Shown here piece by piece: positions 1 through 10,515 of a DNA stretch of 64,000 nt. The notes under the pieces were generated by a model. That model did not search any database. It saw only the letters and a program-made list of their open reading frames with translations, and was not told where the DNA came from. Origin of the DNA: Salvator merianae (Eukaryota; Chordata; Lepidosauria; Squamata; Teiidae); assembly GCA_003586115.2 (NCBI GenBank), contig QVOM02000057.1, positions 2,940,156 through 3,004,155 of the forward strand, given 5' to 3'. Positions within the stretch are counted from its first letter, which is position 1, and each line of letters opens with the position of its first letter. Both the position numbers and the translations under genes were made by a program.

Positions 1-116
1 CAGGGCTGCTGGGGAAGGCAAGGTTGCTGGGGAGGACAGGGCTGCTGGGTAGTGGGAAAGTTCTTTGGGCATTGAAAAGGCAAAGGTTGTTTGCACTGTT
101 GCTCTTGAAATGACAT
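1..116 (-). CDS. SPRR-like cornified envelope protein, N-terminal part, cut by window edge
   Basis: The minus strand opens at an ATG at 116-114 and stays open to the window edge for 38 codons. The peptide begins MSFQEQQCKQPLPFQC and then becomes repeats of the type QQPCPPQQPCLPQQP. This Gln/Pro/Cys composition and the short Gln/Lys-rich head are typical of small proline-rich and related EDC proteins, which transglutaminases cross-link into the cornified envelope of keratinocytes. A good splice acceptor (pyrimidine tract ending CACCTAG at 144-138) lies 21 bases before the ATG. That is the usual EDC layout: a non-coding exon 1, then one coding exon that starts just upstream of the ATG. The C-terminal end and stop lie outside the window. 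The head resembles the neighbouring plus-strand gene at 1869-2063, suggesting a duplicated pair. The family is secure; the exact orthologue is not. Confidence 0.75.
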   Translation of the reverse strand, partial: MSFQEQQCKQPLPFQCPKNFPTTQQPCPPQQPCLPQQP

Positions 117-331
117 CTTCACAAGGTCCGAAGATATCTAGGTGAGGAAGAACAGACCACAGGTGAATTGCACTGATGATTCAGAAATCTGGCCAAAAAG
201 AAAAAAGGAACATTTTTTCATGTTTTCATTTTTTTGCTCTTTGCTTTTATCAACAAGAAATGCATTTCCCACCCTGGGGATATCCGGTTCAGGTCTTGGC
301 ATTCTTGGCAATTTTGCGAGCCGGTACGTAC

Positions 332-397
332 CTCCTGATGGAAAAAGTAATGCTCAGAGGAAGAGAGATCTGACAGATAATGGCTTAAGCTATTATC
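332..397 (-). promoter_or_regulatory. Possible exon 1 and promoter of the minus-strand SPRR-like gene
   Basis: Reading the minus strand, a donor-like AG/GTACGT lies at 333-326, and a weak TATA-like GATAATAGC lies at about 397-389. This would give a first exon of about 30 bases and an intron of about 190 bases before the acceptor at 138. It is the best candidate I can see between the coding exon and the divergent plus-strand promoter. The TATA match is poor, so this is tentative. Confidence 0.25.
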
Positions 398-605
398 ATC
401 CCATTAGTAATTAGGTGGAGTTTCTGCCAGACTAATAACGTTCAAGCCCAAAAACGAGCCCTCCTTCCCAAACAATAATGTCACCTTGCACCATGAGTAC
501 ACCAAGTGATGCCATGAGAAATGATTTAGATTGCAAAACTTCCTCTCCACAGTCAGGGAGGGCGTTTTCCCTTTTTCTTCTACGCAAAGTGGCATTTCAT
601 GGTAA

Positions 606-616
606 TATATAAATAA
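606..616 (+). promoter_or_regulatory. TATA box of plus-strand SPRR-like gene
   Basis: TATATAAATAA lies here, followed about 25-35 bases on by a short exon that ends in AG/GTAAGT at 690/691. The spacing fits a focused promoter of the kind used by EDC genes. Transcription probably starts near 637-642. Confidence 0.7.
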
Positions 617-637
617 GCCAGGACCGCTTAGTGTGCT

Positions 638-690
638 TCAATCTGCTTCGTGTGCACAACCATTGGAGCTGCGAACCTGCCTCAGCTAAG
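638..690 (+). other. Non-coding exon 1 of plus-strand SPRR-like gene
   Basis: This is the stretch between the predicted start site and a consensus donor (AAG/GTAAGTAAAC, GT at 691). It has no ATG leading into a long frame. It would splice over an intron of 1157 bases to the acceptor CCCCCAG at 1841-1847. The intron holds a MITE, a microsatellite block and a SINE. The 5' end is estimated from the TATA distance only. Confidence 0.6.
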
Positions 691-901
691 GTAAGTAAAC
701 CAGGAATGCATTCTTGCTTTTATTGGGAAGCCCACTTCAAAACTGCACAAATTTACAAAAATAAATTGCAGTTTCGGGGTGGTTGCTGGCAATCAGAAGA
801 AAACAAGATAAATTGTCTCCTGGATGCCTAAGCAAAGACGGAATTGAGTATTGCCTTGGAACAAGTTGAAGCTATCCCTTTAAGGGAGTAAACCTCACTG
901 G

Positions 902-1039
902 GGCTACATCCAGATGTCGCTTCCTTATTCTGCTATGTCTGGTATTCTGGAATAAAGCTTAGATATTCCAGAATATCCACGCTTTATTCCTGAATATCCA
1001 GATATAGTGGAATAAGTAAGTGAAGTCTGGAAGCAGCCT
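902..1039. mobile_element. Palindromic MITE, same family as 13090-13225
   Basis: The element starts GGCTACATCCAGATG and ends with the inverted TCTGGAAGCAGCC. Inside are inverted TATTCCAGAATA-type blocks that could fold into a long hairpin. It shares ends and internal blocks with the copy at 13090-13225, which has a clear target duplication. No flanking duplication is visible for this copy, which sits in the intron of the plus-strand SPRR-like gene. Confidence 0.6.
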
Positions 1040-1220
1040 AGAACTTCTGTTCTGCATGCAGAAGGTCCTAGGGGCAATTTCCAACATCTTTCTGAAAAAA
1101 GTCAAAGCCACGCCACTTCTGTACGATTGTCAAGAAAGCTATCTTGATTTACTGTGTAGTCACCAGAGGTGTCTTTTGAGGGGCTCTTCACCTCAACACC
1201 CTCCTCAGTGTAGGCTGTCC

Positions 1221-1306
1221 CAGAGAGATGTCTGTCTCTCTACTCTATCAGTCTGTCTGTCTGTCTGTCTGTCTATCTATTATCTATCCATCCATTCATC
1301 CATCTA

Positions 1307-1361
<55 letters not shown>

Positions 1362-1462
1362 TCATCATTATCTATCATCTATCTTTCTATCCATCCATCC
1401 ATCCATCCATCCATCCATCCATCCATCTATTAATCTATTAAATATCTATCATTCTATCTGTC

Positions 1463-1508
<46 letters not shown>

Positions 1509-1530
1509 CATCCATCCATCCATCCATCAA
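1221..1530. repeat. Compound tetranucleotide microsatellite
   Basis: Runs of TCTG, TCTA and ATCC units follow one another, with a second TCTA/ATCC block at about 1468-1530. The long open frames here (reading SIYLSIYL) come from the repeat and are not genes. Confidence 0.95.
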
Positions 1531-1551
1531 ACTCCAATATTTTATTGCTCT

Positions 1552-1746
1552 TCTTGGGTACCATAGAATCATGGCTGACCTCTGGTTGACTGCATGGGCA
1601 CCTCCATGGGCACCTCTATGAGGTTTTCTTGGCAGAGATACAGAGGTGGTTTGCCATTGCCTACTTCCGGGGAGAGGCTGGGGATCGAACCAGTGACCCT
1701 CTGCTTTCCAGGCACTTTGCTCTCCCACTGAGCTACAGCCACTCCC
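1552..1746 (-). mobile_element. tRNA-derived SINE (family 1)
   Basis: On the minus strand this reads as a tRNA-like head with an A-box (GTAGCTCAGTGGGAGAGCA) and a B-box (GGTTCGATCCCC). A shared tail follows with GAAGTAGGCAATGGCAAACC and CTGCCAAGAAAA blocks. The same order recurs at 10516-10655, 10655-10855, 24186-24415, 24536-24735, 32655-32845 and 55262-55460. I do not assign a named family. Confidence 0.85.
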
Positions 1747-1868
1747 AAACCCCAATATACAAAGGTCTTAAGAAAGCTAACAGGAGGCTACGAAGCAGCG
1801 CAAGGTGTGCTAATTTTTTTGTTGTTGTTGTTAATTTCCACCCCCAGGTTGCTCTAACTCCTCCAAGG

Positions 1869-2063
1869 ATGTCTCAGCAATGCAAACAGCCTTGCCCAAT
1901 CCCTCCTCAATGCAAGAAGACCATCCCTCCTCCCCAGCAGTGCTGCCCCCCTCCCCAGCAGTGCTGCCCGCCTCCCCAGCAGTGCTGCCCACCTCCTCAA
2001 GAATGCTGCCCCCCTAAGCAATGCTGCCCGCCCCAGCAAAGCCAGGATCCCAAATGCTGTTAA
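1869..2063 (+). CDS. SPRR/LCE-like cysteine-proline-rich EDC protein, 64 aa
   Basis: The whole coding frame lies in one exon that starts at the acceptor at 1847/1848, 21 bases before the ATG. The protein has a short head (MSQQCKQPCPIPPQC, residues 1-15) and a Lys-Lys turn at 16-17. The body is CCPPPQQ heptad-like repeats (about residues 22-56), and the end is SQDPKCC. Cys, Pro and Gln make up most of the chain. Such proteins are made late in keratinocyte differentiation and are joined by disulfide and glutamine-lysine bonds into the cornified envelope. A TATA box at 606, a non-coding exon 1 and an ATTAAA signal at 2486 complete the standard EDC gene plan. The longer frame running in from 1629 crosses the SINE and intron and is not the true start. 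The family is clear; orthology to a named sauropsid EDC gene was not tested. Confidence 0.88.
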   Translation: MSQQCKQPCPIPPQCKKTIPPPQQCCPPPQQCCPPPQQCCPPPQECCPPKQCCPPQQSQDPKCC

Positions 2064-2485
2064 CCTTCTCAAGAAAGACAACCTGAGACTGGGAGCTGGA
2101 AGCAGAACCCAAGTCATGCTGGGTCCTGTTTAGCTTCCCTTCCATCACAGTGGGACCTTCATCCTTGCAAGAGCTTGCTCCTTCTGCCTTTATCATTGCC
2201 TTCTGGAAATGGAAACATCAGGGACTCCTGAAGTGCTGGGAAACCCAGGCTGTGTCTTCACATTTCCCTCTGCTACCAGCAAGTGAACGCTGATAGGTCT
2301 CCTTTGATTGCCCTGCTGCAGTGATGCCTTCCGTAACGATGACCACTCCTTGCTGTCTAATGCTCAGATGCCCACTCAGAGGTGTATCCAGCGTGGCACC
2401 TTTCATAAGCCAGTGGCCCTTTTGCCTAGTAGAAGAATCTTCCTCTCGGGGTCCTTAGGCTCCAACTGTACTCTTGCAGTATATT

Positions 2486-2491
2486 ATTAAA
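2486..2491 (+). terminator. Polyadenylation signal of plus-strand SPRR-like gene
   Basis: ATTAAA lies 423 bases after the stop codon. It is the common variant signal and the first good match downstream, giving a 3' UTR of about 440 bases. Confidence 0.6.
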
Positions 2492-4019
2492 ACGAAATTA
2501 ACCATCAACCTGTCTTTCGGTAGTCTTTTACGGCTCAACGCTCAACTTCAGTAGGTCCTCTGTTCCTGGTCAGTTAGGAATAGTGGAAGCTATGATTACT
2601 GGGGCCTCTTGCAAGGAATACCCTTCCGTGGGTACTGAAACTTGGGGTCTGTAATGCTGGAGCTTGCATATTATATTATGGTATAATAAGACCAAAAAAA
2701 GAGAGAAAAGCTAATAAAAAGATGCAGATGGTGATATAGGACAAGGGGGAAGGTGGAGGGTCAGTGCTACCACCTCTCTTGAATGCTCACAAGGTCAGAC
2801 ATTGGCTGGAAAAGGAAACTCTCTGCCTGCCCAGGAAAGTTCAGGTACCACACCTAATAGTCCTCTTGCACATTTACAACCTGAAAATATAACTGGTCTA
2901 TGCAACTGAAATGGTCTAAGTGCTGAGATAATGTGAATCCTGAATAGTTCAGATTTGGAGGGAATGGCTCGGATAAAAATCAGAAGGGATCATCAGGGGT
3001 GTAATTCCTGGGAAGCAAAGGCTGCCTGAGACCACCTTAAATATCAGGTGTGACCATAGTCTTTGTGCGAAAATCCACCCCACTCGCTTACAAGAAGCCA
3101 TCAACACAACACTGTACAAGTTAACCTATCTTCAGGTGTGGACGGGCAGATTTGTCATTATTCCCTAGCAACTACTGGCACGTTTCTGGTCCTCGACATT
3201 TATTGACCTAGGAGATAGGCTGCTGTTGCATGCAAACTTTCTCACGTCAAAGGAAAGAGCTCTCCAGGACTGAATTAAAATCAAGGCCTTTGATATTGTA
3301 TCTACCTCTGCAGGGATCACAAGATTCAGCTTCTCCTTGGCAACTTTTGAAAGGGAAGGTACATCCTCCTACTCTCATCTCTTCCTTCCTAGGACCCTGT
3401 GCTTATGTTTCGTCCACTCTCACCCTATATGAGCAGCCGGACAAGTTCTACAAAGTGCACACAGTTCTATGCACCCATAGAATCCTGAAAGACAGAATGC
3501 CTACAGATGTCAGTGCTGGCTTTCAATCACTAGATGGCAGTCCGAATTTGCTGATGAGATCCCAAAGGTGAGGTGAAGAAAAAACATCTAGAGAGGAAGC
3601 CACTGCCAAGAGACTGATCCAGACACTAGACTAGTGGGTTAACAGTGCTATGGAGGGAAACCCCTGTTTATCCAGGTAAGATAATGACACCTCAGAAGCC
3701 AAATCACTTTATTGAAAATTTGACCTTAAGAGGACGATATGCAAAATTAGCAGGAACGCAACGTAGCTGAATCCAATGGATAAAATAAAAGAGGAATTTG
3801 TAAGTATAAGGACAACCTTATCAAGGACAACCTAAAGGAAAGGATTAATTCAGATGGAAAGTCAGCTTCAAAGTGGCTTTGTATGATGAGGTGCATGATT
3901 TATAGATGTCAGTTTATCATATTGAATTGTTATCTGGCTCCGGTAATGGGAAAGGTGCATTTTGGACTATGCACTGTAAATATATGAACACATTAATAAA
4001 AAATTAATAAATAAATGGC
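2492..4019. other. Intergenic DNA without recognised genes
   Basis: No coding exon with family resemblance is seen. The stretch holds a CTCF-like TCACTAGATGGCAG at 3527-3540 and a minus-strand AATAAA at 3713-3708. The latter may be an alternative 3' end for the gene to the right. Confidence 0.5.
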
Positions 4020-4025
4020 TTTATT
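4020..4025 (-). terminator. Possible polyadenylation signal of the 4.0-6.9 kb minus-strand gene
   Basis: The minus strand reads TTTTCAATAAAGCC here. A second AATAAA in near-identical context (TTTTCAATAAAGTG) lies at 3713-3708. The region from here to about 5290 is AT-rich without conserved coding frames. It could be a long 3' UTR, with an acceptor (TTTCTTTCTTGCAG) near 5269. Confidence 0.35.
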
Positions 4026-6024
4026 GAAAATTTCCATATAGTCTTAGGCAAAACAGGTGCTCAAAACTGGGATGGGAGAGAGAAATGAACAGCGAATGAA
4101 AAGCCTCGTAACTGCAGCAGCTTTGATTGGGTGATATTTCAGAGGAGGAAAAATGCAAACGCGCACACATACGGATTGGTTCAGGTAATTTTTGAAAAAT
4201 AAAAGGTACACTTTTCGCTCTGCCCACGATCCCATCTTCAAAAGCCTACATAAGAAAAGCAAACTCTTCTAACAATGCACATGAGGAGTTAAATGGGAAT
4301 TCCATCTGCTTTTTTACCACTGTTCATTAAAAACACTTTCCAACAGAATAACACAGATACACCCATATTTCCCATACCAGAAACCTTTTTTAAAGGTGTA
4401 GCTGGTGCATTTAGAAAAAAGTTCATTTGAAAAAGTAGAATTATAACAGGCAAAAGATACACTATACCAGTGGAGCTCACAAATAAAGTTTATTTTAGAC
4501 AAAACCAAGCATGTACACTTCTATGAGTAGTTGTTTTTTTCTAAAAAAAATAAATTACTTTTTTGAAAGGACTCATGTGACATGTTTTTTAAAACTGCGG
4601 TAGAAACAAAGAGAAGCAAACTTTAAAACTGGAAAAATAAGGTTTTTGGAGCTGTTGTCAATGGTTCTGAATAAATCACATTCCTGGTTCCAGAGGAGAG
4701 CTGTTTATTGATCACAGTATCCAGTCTGATCATCGTAGTTTGTTTTAACAGAAACTTAGCAATATTACACAATGAGCTATTTACACGTGATACATGGTTA
4801 TGTTTACTTTATAATAAAAATAATAACATTTTATTACAATGATAACCCGACATGCTTACATGTATTTCAAGGTGCGATCAGACAGCTATGAAACATTCAC
4901 ACGAAGACTTTGGGCGGAGACTGTTCTCCACCTGTCAATCAAGAAGCAATTCCAACCAGCAGCTCCTAGCGCTGGAAATCATAAAGTCATAAAGACTTCT
5001 TCGAGGTCCAAAGCAGCTCACCTTCTACTTCACACAACACTTTGGCTATCATAAGCTGAGCATCTGAAGAGCAGTGGGTATCTTTTTTTCCAGGTGTTCA
5101 GTGCAGGACTGTTCCGCAAATGGTACATCTTAATAAGCTAGACACCTACATACAGTCCCTCCCTGAATCCCAAAAAGCAACAGATTTTTTTTATCCCACA
5201 AGCTTTCTTATTCGCTTGACTCATTGTGTGGTTACTGCTGGAATTTCCTCCCAAGGGTGCAGGATCCTGCAAGAAAGAAAAGCAAGGAATCAACCTTTCA
5301 TGTATTTATTTATTGATTGATTGATTGATTGATCGATTGAAACATGTCTCTATACAGCCATTCACTATATTCCCAGAACAGTTAACAAAACAAATACAGT
5401 AAAATCTCTAAAAATCCATATTCTCAATTATGAAAATCGTATTACTGAATAGCTTGGGTGAACTAACATGTTTTACACCAGGCACCAAAAAGTGCTCAGC
5501 ACTGGACTCTGGCATACCTCTAAGGAGCAACTATTCAAAAATCTATCTAGGGGCCACCACAGAAAAAGCCCAGCATGCACAGTCATGAAGGCATGCCTTG
5601 AAACCAGTGCCAAGTCAAAATTTCAAGATGCTTTGTGCATTCCAAGGTGAAAAGTGCAAACAGTCCCTATATCACACACCCAACCCAACAGATGGAAATT
5701 TGTCGATTCCTGCTGCACAAGTGCCATTTTGTGTTCCAGGCTGCTTACGCTAACACTGTGCCCAATATTATTCTTCCCCTCTTCACAACAACCCTGTAAG
5801 GTAGTTTGGGTTGATAGGCAGTGATTGGTCCAAGTCCTCATCCAACCCTCTGAAGCGTAGACTACCCTCCTCTGGTTCTACATTGGAAGAGTTTGGAAAA
5901 ACGATGAGCCCATGGACAAAGGAAGAACTTCTGCCACTTTGACCTCTTCATGCTACTGGTCTACAAAGCCAGCATGACATATTGCTTCCTTTCTTATCTG
6001 TGAGAGGATCACAGAGGACTTACT

Positions 6025-6898
6025 TCAATAAACACAAGGGGGCACAACCTCTTTCTCGTTCATCAGTTCGGTGTCCGAGTCGGTGAGATTCGTCATATGT
6101 TTGTACTTACTGCTGCGCGTCCGCTGGGGTAATACATTGTGAAAAGAGAAAGGGAAAGACAAAGCTATTTAAGGATGCACACTTACATGATCCTCCATCT
6201 TGGGAATGGCCACTTCTGGGTATTTGGTGTCAGCGAAATACCTGGATGTATGCATCATGCCATCGCAAGAGCCAGCATCCACACCAATAAAGTGCTTCTG
6301 CTTGCCCCACACTGTTGCCTTGGCATCCAGACAACAAGTTATAATTCCAGAAGCTCTTTACTTGGGATTATTGCTAAACAGTGCATTGAGCCACTAACAT
6401 TTGGAGGCGGCCGAAGCCTGAAGAAATGCACCTTCGTTGTTCCTGGGCGGAAAAGCGAAAAGGAAGTTTTCTCTCTTCTCAGATATTGTGCAAAATTACT
6501 TTCTATTTTCTGATAGGTCCCCAATTCAACTCATCTTACCACATGCCAAATACCAACTTATACCTGCTATCATCAGTGTCCAGCAAGCAAGTAACAGCTC
6601 TTCAGCCAATTTAGGATTGTGCTGTTAAGTAATTAAAAAGGAGAAGATCACTTTTCTAACCTGGTACCCCTCAATCTTGGCACCCAGTAACCTCGTATCT
6701 CACCACCATGGTTGAACCAACCCTGTTATTTCATTGTTTGGCCCTCAAAGAAAGGATTACCTTGGCCGGTGACAGTTCCTCCTGGATCAACTTCTTAAAT
6801 TCACCGCTCTGGAATTTTTCAGAGTCACTCAGTTTCTTCTGGTTGGCCTTGGAATTGCCCTCAATCATGTCCATGAAGGCTTTGATGAGCTTCGACAT
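6025..6898 (-). CDS. Unrecognised three-exon gene model with S100-like first coding exon
   Basis: Three open exons in phase 0 can be joined on the minus strand: 6898-6761, 6318-6187 and 6123-6025 (122 aa). Exon A (46 codons) starts MSKLIKAFMD and contains SGEFKKLIQEELSPAK. It has the position, length and phase-0 donor of an S100 N-terminal EF-hand exon. Its acceptor (CTTCTTAATAG at 6926) and donor (AAG/GTAATC) are good. Exon B ends MEDH at a strong GTAAGT donor. It has no EF-hand. A stretch around HFIGVDAGSCDGMMHTSRYF faintly resembles a CAP-Gly domain such as those of CYLD-type proteins. Exon C ends VVPPCVY and has a good acceptor (ACCCCAG), but the acceptor of exon B is weak. Exon A may therefore belong to an S100 gene whose second EF-hand exon is lost, and B/C to something else. 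I cannot assign a function. Confidence 0.35.
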
Positions 6899-7138
6899 GT
6901 TGGCTTCCCTAGGGAGTTCCTGGAGCTATTAAGAAGAGCTGGTCATTGAGTGGTCCAGCAGAGGTACCTTCATGTGTTCTACTGGAGATGGTGAGAGCGT
7001 GATTTTCTCAGCCTGCTCCTCCCATAGCAAGCAGGCTCCCACATCAGAAGCTGCACCCCATTGCTGCAGCTAGCAAAACAAAGTTGTGAGGCAATGAGAG
7101 TCCAATTTCAGTGTGACTCATGGCAGTAATTGTCCAGA

Positions 7139-7344
7139 AAGCTTCCCACACACACACACATCTTGGTTGGCCTGCCTATGTGTTTGGGATCTCCACCTCA
7201 AGAAGTAATAAACATTCTCTCCTAAGCCTATGTACCATAATGATGGAGGAGGAGGAGGACGAGGACGAGGAGGAGGTGGAGGAGGAAGATATGGAGAATT
7301 TCTTGGATCAGTCAATCAATCAATCAGTGTTTTTATTGTTGTAG
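7139..7344. repeat. Simple repeats: CA run, GGA/GAC purine run and TCAA run
   Basis: A short CACACA run lies at 7147-7160, a GGAGGACGA-type purine run at about 7243-7290, and a TCAATCAATCAA run at 7310-7326. Open frames on both strands here are composed of these repeats. Confidence 0.85.
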
Positions 7345-7548
7345 CCTGAGCCATAACAACACAGTTTGGAAGTCATTGTTAGGAATCTCTGGACCCCTCT
7401 GAGTGGAAAAACTTCTGGACCATTCAATAAGAAGATTTTGATTGGTCAACATTTTGCACTGCATGCATCCAATCTCAGCCTCCTTAAAGATCAAATCCCA
7501 CCCACTAAATGAGTCACGTTGCTTCAGAGCAATAGGCCAATTTGTTGC

Positions 7549-7880
7549 TCAATTGTTCAATCATGTCTGACTCTATATGACCCTACAGACCAAAGCATAC
7601 CAGGACTTTCTGTCTTCCACTGCCTCCCAAAGTTTGCCCAAGCTCAAGTTCATTGCTTCCATGACACTATCTGACCATCTCCTCCTCTGCCTTCTCCTTC
7701 TCCTTTTACCACCTATCTTTCCCAGCATCAGGGCCTTTCCCAATGAGTCCTGCCTTTTCATTATGCGGCCAAGGTGTCTGAGTTTCTGTTTCAGTATTTG
7801 TCCTCTCAATGAGCAGTCAGGGTTGATTTCCTTTAATATTGGATAGTTTGTTCTCCTTGCAGTCCAAGGGACTCTCAAAA
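7549..7880 (-). mobile_element. BovB-like LINE fragment, 3' end of ORF2
   Basis: A minus-strand frame at 7878-7573 reads KEINPDCSLRGQILKQKLRHL, then GKALMLGKIGGKRRRRRQRRR and SLGKLWEAVEDRKSW. This matches the C-terminal tail of BovB/RTE reverse transcriptases. The DNA just beyond (GTCTGACTCTATATGACC complement side, about 7549-7585) is the typical BovB 3' end. The fragment is 5'-truncated and not a functional element. BovB abundance supports a squamate source. Confidence 0.75.
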
Positions 7881-7884
7881 TCCA

Positions 7885-8330
7885 GTTCGCACTTTAGTGC
7901 TAGTGAGCGATCAGATGCTCACTAGCACGGTGTATCCACATTCTGCAGTGGTCTGAGTGATCAGGAGCATCTGCAGACACTCCCAATTGCTACTAGTTGT
8001 GGACAACAAAGTTCTTGTCCACAACTGAAGCAGGAACTTGACTGCTTCCAGTAAGCAGTGTTTACACCTACTTCCTGGTGCGAATGTTGCAGGCTGCGAC
8101 TTGGCTGTGTGCTATGTCCCCAGTTGCCATGGCAACAGTCAGTCATGGCAGGTGATCAGTATTCACATGGTGAATGCTGGAAGCCCAGTTTCAGGTTGTT
8201 ACAGCCCTCACAGTGTGGATGGCGGCCGTATTGCAGGGTCTGTTCCACCTTGGAATGGTCAGATTCAATCATTCCAAGATGGAAAGTACAAAAAGGTCCA
8301 AAATGTCTTCTCCAGCATCACAATCTGAAA
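7885..8330. mobile_element. Non-autonomous DNA transposon, TCACTAGC family
   Basis: The left end reads TTCGCACTTTAGTGCTAGTGAGC and the right end GATGGAAAGTACAAAAAGG, so the termini are imperfect inverted repeats. Related copies lie at about 25388-25865 and 57980-58370, with shared inner blocks (GTGGACAACAAAGTT and TTCCTGGTGCGAA). No transposase frame is present. Similar but more diverged copies lie at 23005-23260 and 47985-48515. Confidence 0.6.
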
Positions 8331-10150
8331 GCATCGATTCTTCAGTACTCAGCACTCCTTATGGTCCATCTCTCACAGCCATACGTTACTACTAGGGCAA
8401 ACCATAGCTTTGCCTATAGGGACCTTTGGTGGCAAGATGATGTCTCTGCTTTTTAATGTGTTATCCATATCTACCACAGCTTTCCTCCCAAAGAGAGCAG
8501 GCCAATACAACATTCCTAAACAGAGGTGCCAGGCACCAGCTCCCTTGTGTCTCCCACTCAAAGTGGGTGGCAAGAGATGAGTTTTCCTTCTAGCAAAACC
8601 TGCTTTGCTATTGCAGCTGATCCTATTCCAAGGTGCTTGACGGGAACTCTCCCAGGTGATTGTATTATCAGGAAGGTGTTTGCTCATGTGAGGGATTGAG
8701 CAAGTCATGAGGGCCAAGGGAAATAGACAAAATCCTTTCTTACAAGCTAGAAGGTGAGAAATCCTCCATTGTCCTCCTTTCTACACCATCTTCATCCTCT
8801 TCACTCTTTACTAGCATTTCCATCAAAACAATATATTGTTTTAATTGAGAAATTTGTGTATCCATATTTAGTTTAAGTAAACATGGTTTATTTCTTTACA
8901 GCTTATACATTGAACTCATTAGCTGTTTTCTTCCAGGGACCTCTTCATTATGTGTAGATGGATCCTTCTTTGAAGTACATGAACATCTTGGATAGGTAAG
9001 TCGATCAATTTATTTATGGTCCATAGACCCAAATGAAAGCTTTTCTTTCTTTGTCGCTGCACTGGGGCCCCCAAAACCTCACGGATAAAGATGAGCATGA
9101 TTTTAAAAAATGTGTGTTCGTTCCACTGTCGAAACAAAACTCCATTTATTCATTTCTTCGTCAAAAGGCTTAATCAAAAACCTGAAGTTCCATGTTCGTT
9201 TTCACACTTTTTCGCACAAATACTGTGAGAAAGTGAAAAAGCGCTTTTAATGGGCAAAACACAGCAAAAACATGAATATTTGATCAAATATTCATCTTCA
9301 CAAGCAGGGGGGCTGCTTCAGTTAAACTTTGGACTCTGTGAAAAAAATGCATTTTCGTTTTGATGCAATTTGAACAAATTCTGGAACAAGGAGCACCATG
9401 TCCACACAGTAATGTGGACTAGGCCAAGCCCTGCCCTTCTCACCCTTTGTCCTCATTGGACGAAGCATGGACCTGGTTATGGTGCCAGAAATGGTGCCAT
9501 AGCCCAGTATAGTTATAGATGGCAATGTTGAGATCTACAACTGGCCCAGGGATAGTTTACTGGACCATGGGGGAATGTCGATAACACGCCCATGGTCTGG
9601 AATACTATGGCAGAGACTCTTTTGGTGGTGTTCCAGGAAGCCCTGTTGGAAATGGGTCTGCCACAAAACCAGACAGGCCGGAAACTGAGGTTGGACCTGT
9701 TCTGGTCCACTGGCAACCCATCCCAGCTTGGGACAGGCATTGCATCCTGATTTCATAAGGGAAGGTGTTCACTCTGGTATCAAGTACAGGCTGTGCTTTA
9801 CGCAGCTTAGCTTCTGGGCTTTGGCAAGTTCAGTCTCAGCATCTCATTTAAAAAAAATATTATCAGACTTTTAAGTGTAATGACTGCGTGAGGAAGGCTG
9901 TTATTGTTTGCAAGATCTCCTCTCACAACCACCAAAGCAAAGCCACAGAAACTCAAACCCAGAGACTGGTTGGCTTTTATTTACTGCTTGGGAGTTTAGT
10001 TTCTAAGCACCTCCACACGGATTTCCTGTGCAATTAAATCAATGACATCTCAAATTATTTTTTACCCAAAGTCTGCATCTGGCACTCCTAGCTTGGTTCA
10101 TACAAACCAGTAGCTCATTATATGAGCATCAACCATAAAATAATGCAAAC
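8331..10150. other. Repeat-rich intergenic DNA
   Basis: No gene was recognised. A dispersed repeat at about 9375-9745 (blocks TCCACACAGTAATGTGG and GGACGAAGCATGGACC) recurs at about 55560-55760. The block around 9190-9290 contains inverted CACTTTTTCGCAC / GTGAGAAAGTGAAAAAG arms that could form a hairpin. Confidence 0.5.
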
Positions 10151-10510
10151 AAGCTTTGGAAAGACAGGCAGGATGCTTCTAAAAGCCATTTGCAGGGAGT
10201 TCAGAGGAAGTGAAGGTTTTGCCTTTCTAGCATTCTTCCATTAGGTTTTGGGGTCACTGGTTTGAGAAAGGGCTTTCTCTGTGGTGGCCCCCAAACTTTG
10301 GAATAGGTTCCCTCAGAGATATGTCATGCTTCTTCATTGCCCACCTTCCAGCATTTCACTACAGCATTTCCCTTTGACCAGGCTTTTGCTAATGAGATCT
10401 AGCTACATTTCCCCTCCTATACATCTGACTCTGTTCCTATGTTTTTTTGTTGTTTTATTTTATTTCTCTTCCATTTTAATTTTTCTTATCATTAGGCTCT
10501 TATACATTCA
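10150..10510 (+). mobile_element. CR1-superfamily LINE 3' fragments
   Basis: The stretch 10160-10230 (GACAGGCAGGATGCTTCT, CCATTTGCAGGGAGTT) matches the 3' region also seen at 15490-15660, 52860-53000, 57000-57300 and 63740-63990. The stretch 10265-10510 (GGCCCCCAAACTTTGGAATAG) matches the LINE tail at 53030-53340. Only 3' ends are present. Confidence 0.55.
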
Positions 10511-10515
10511 TTGAG

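Noticed and set aside
1020..1566. Two long plus-strand frames rich in SIYLSIYL and HPSIHPSI
   Set aside because: They are translations of TCTA and ATCC microsatellites with no gene structure.
1629..1868. N-terminal extension of the 64-aa SPRR-like frame
   Set aside because: It runs through a SINE and the intron acceptor. The real exon starts at 1848 and the ATG at 1869.
7573..7878. Minus-strand 101-codon frame as a host gene
   Set aside because: It matches the tail of BovB-type reverse transcriptase and is a truncated retroelement.
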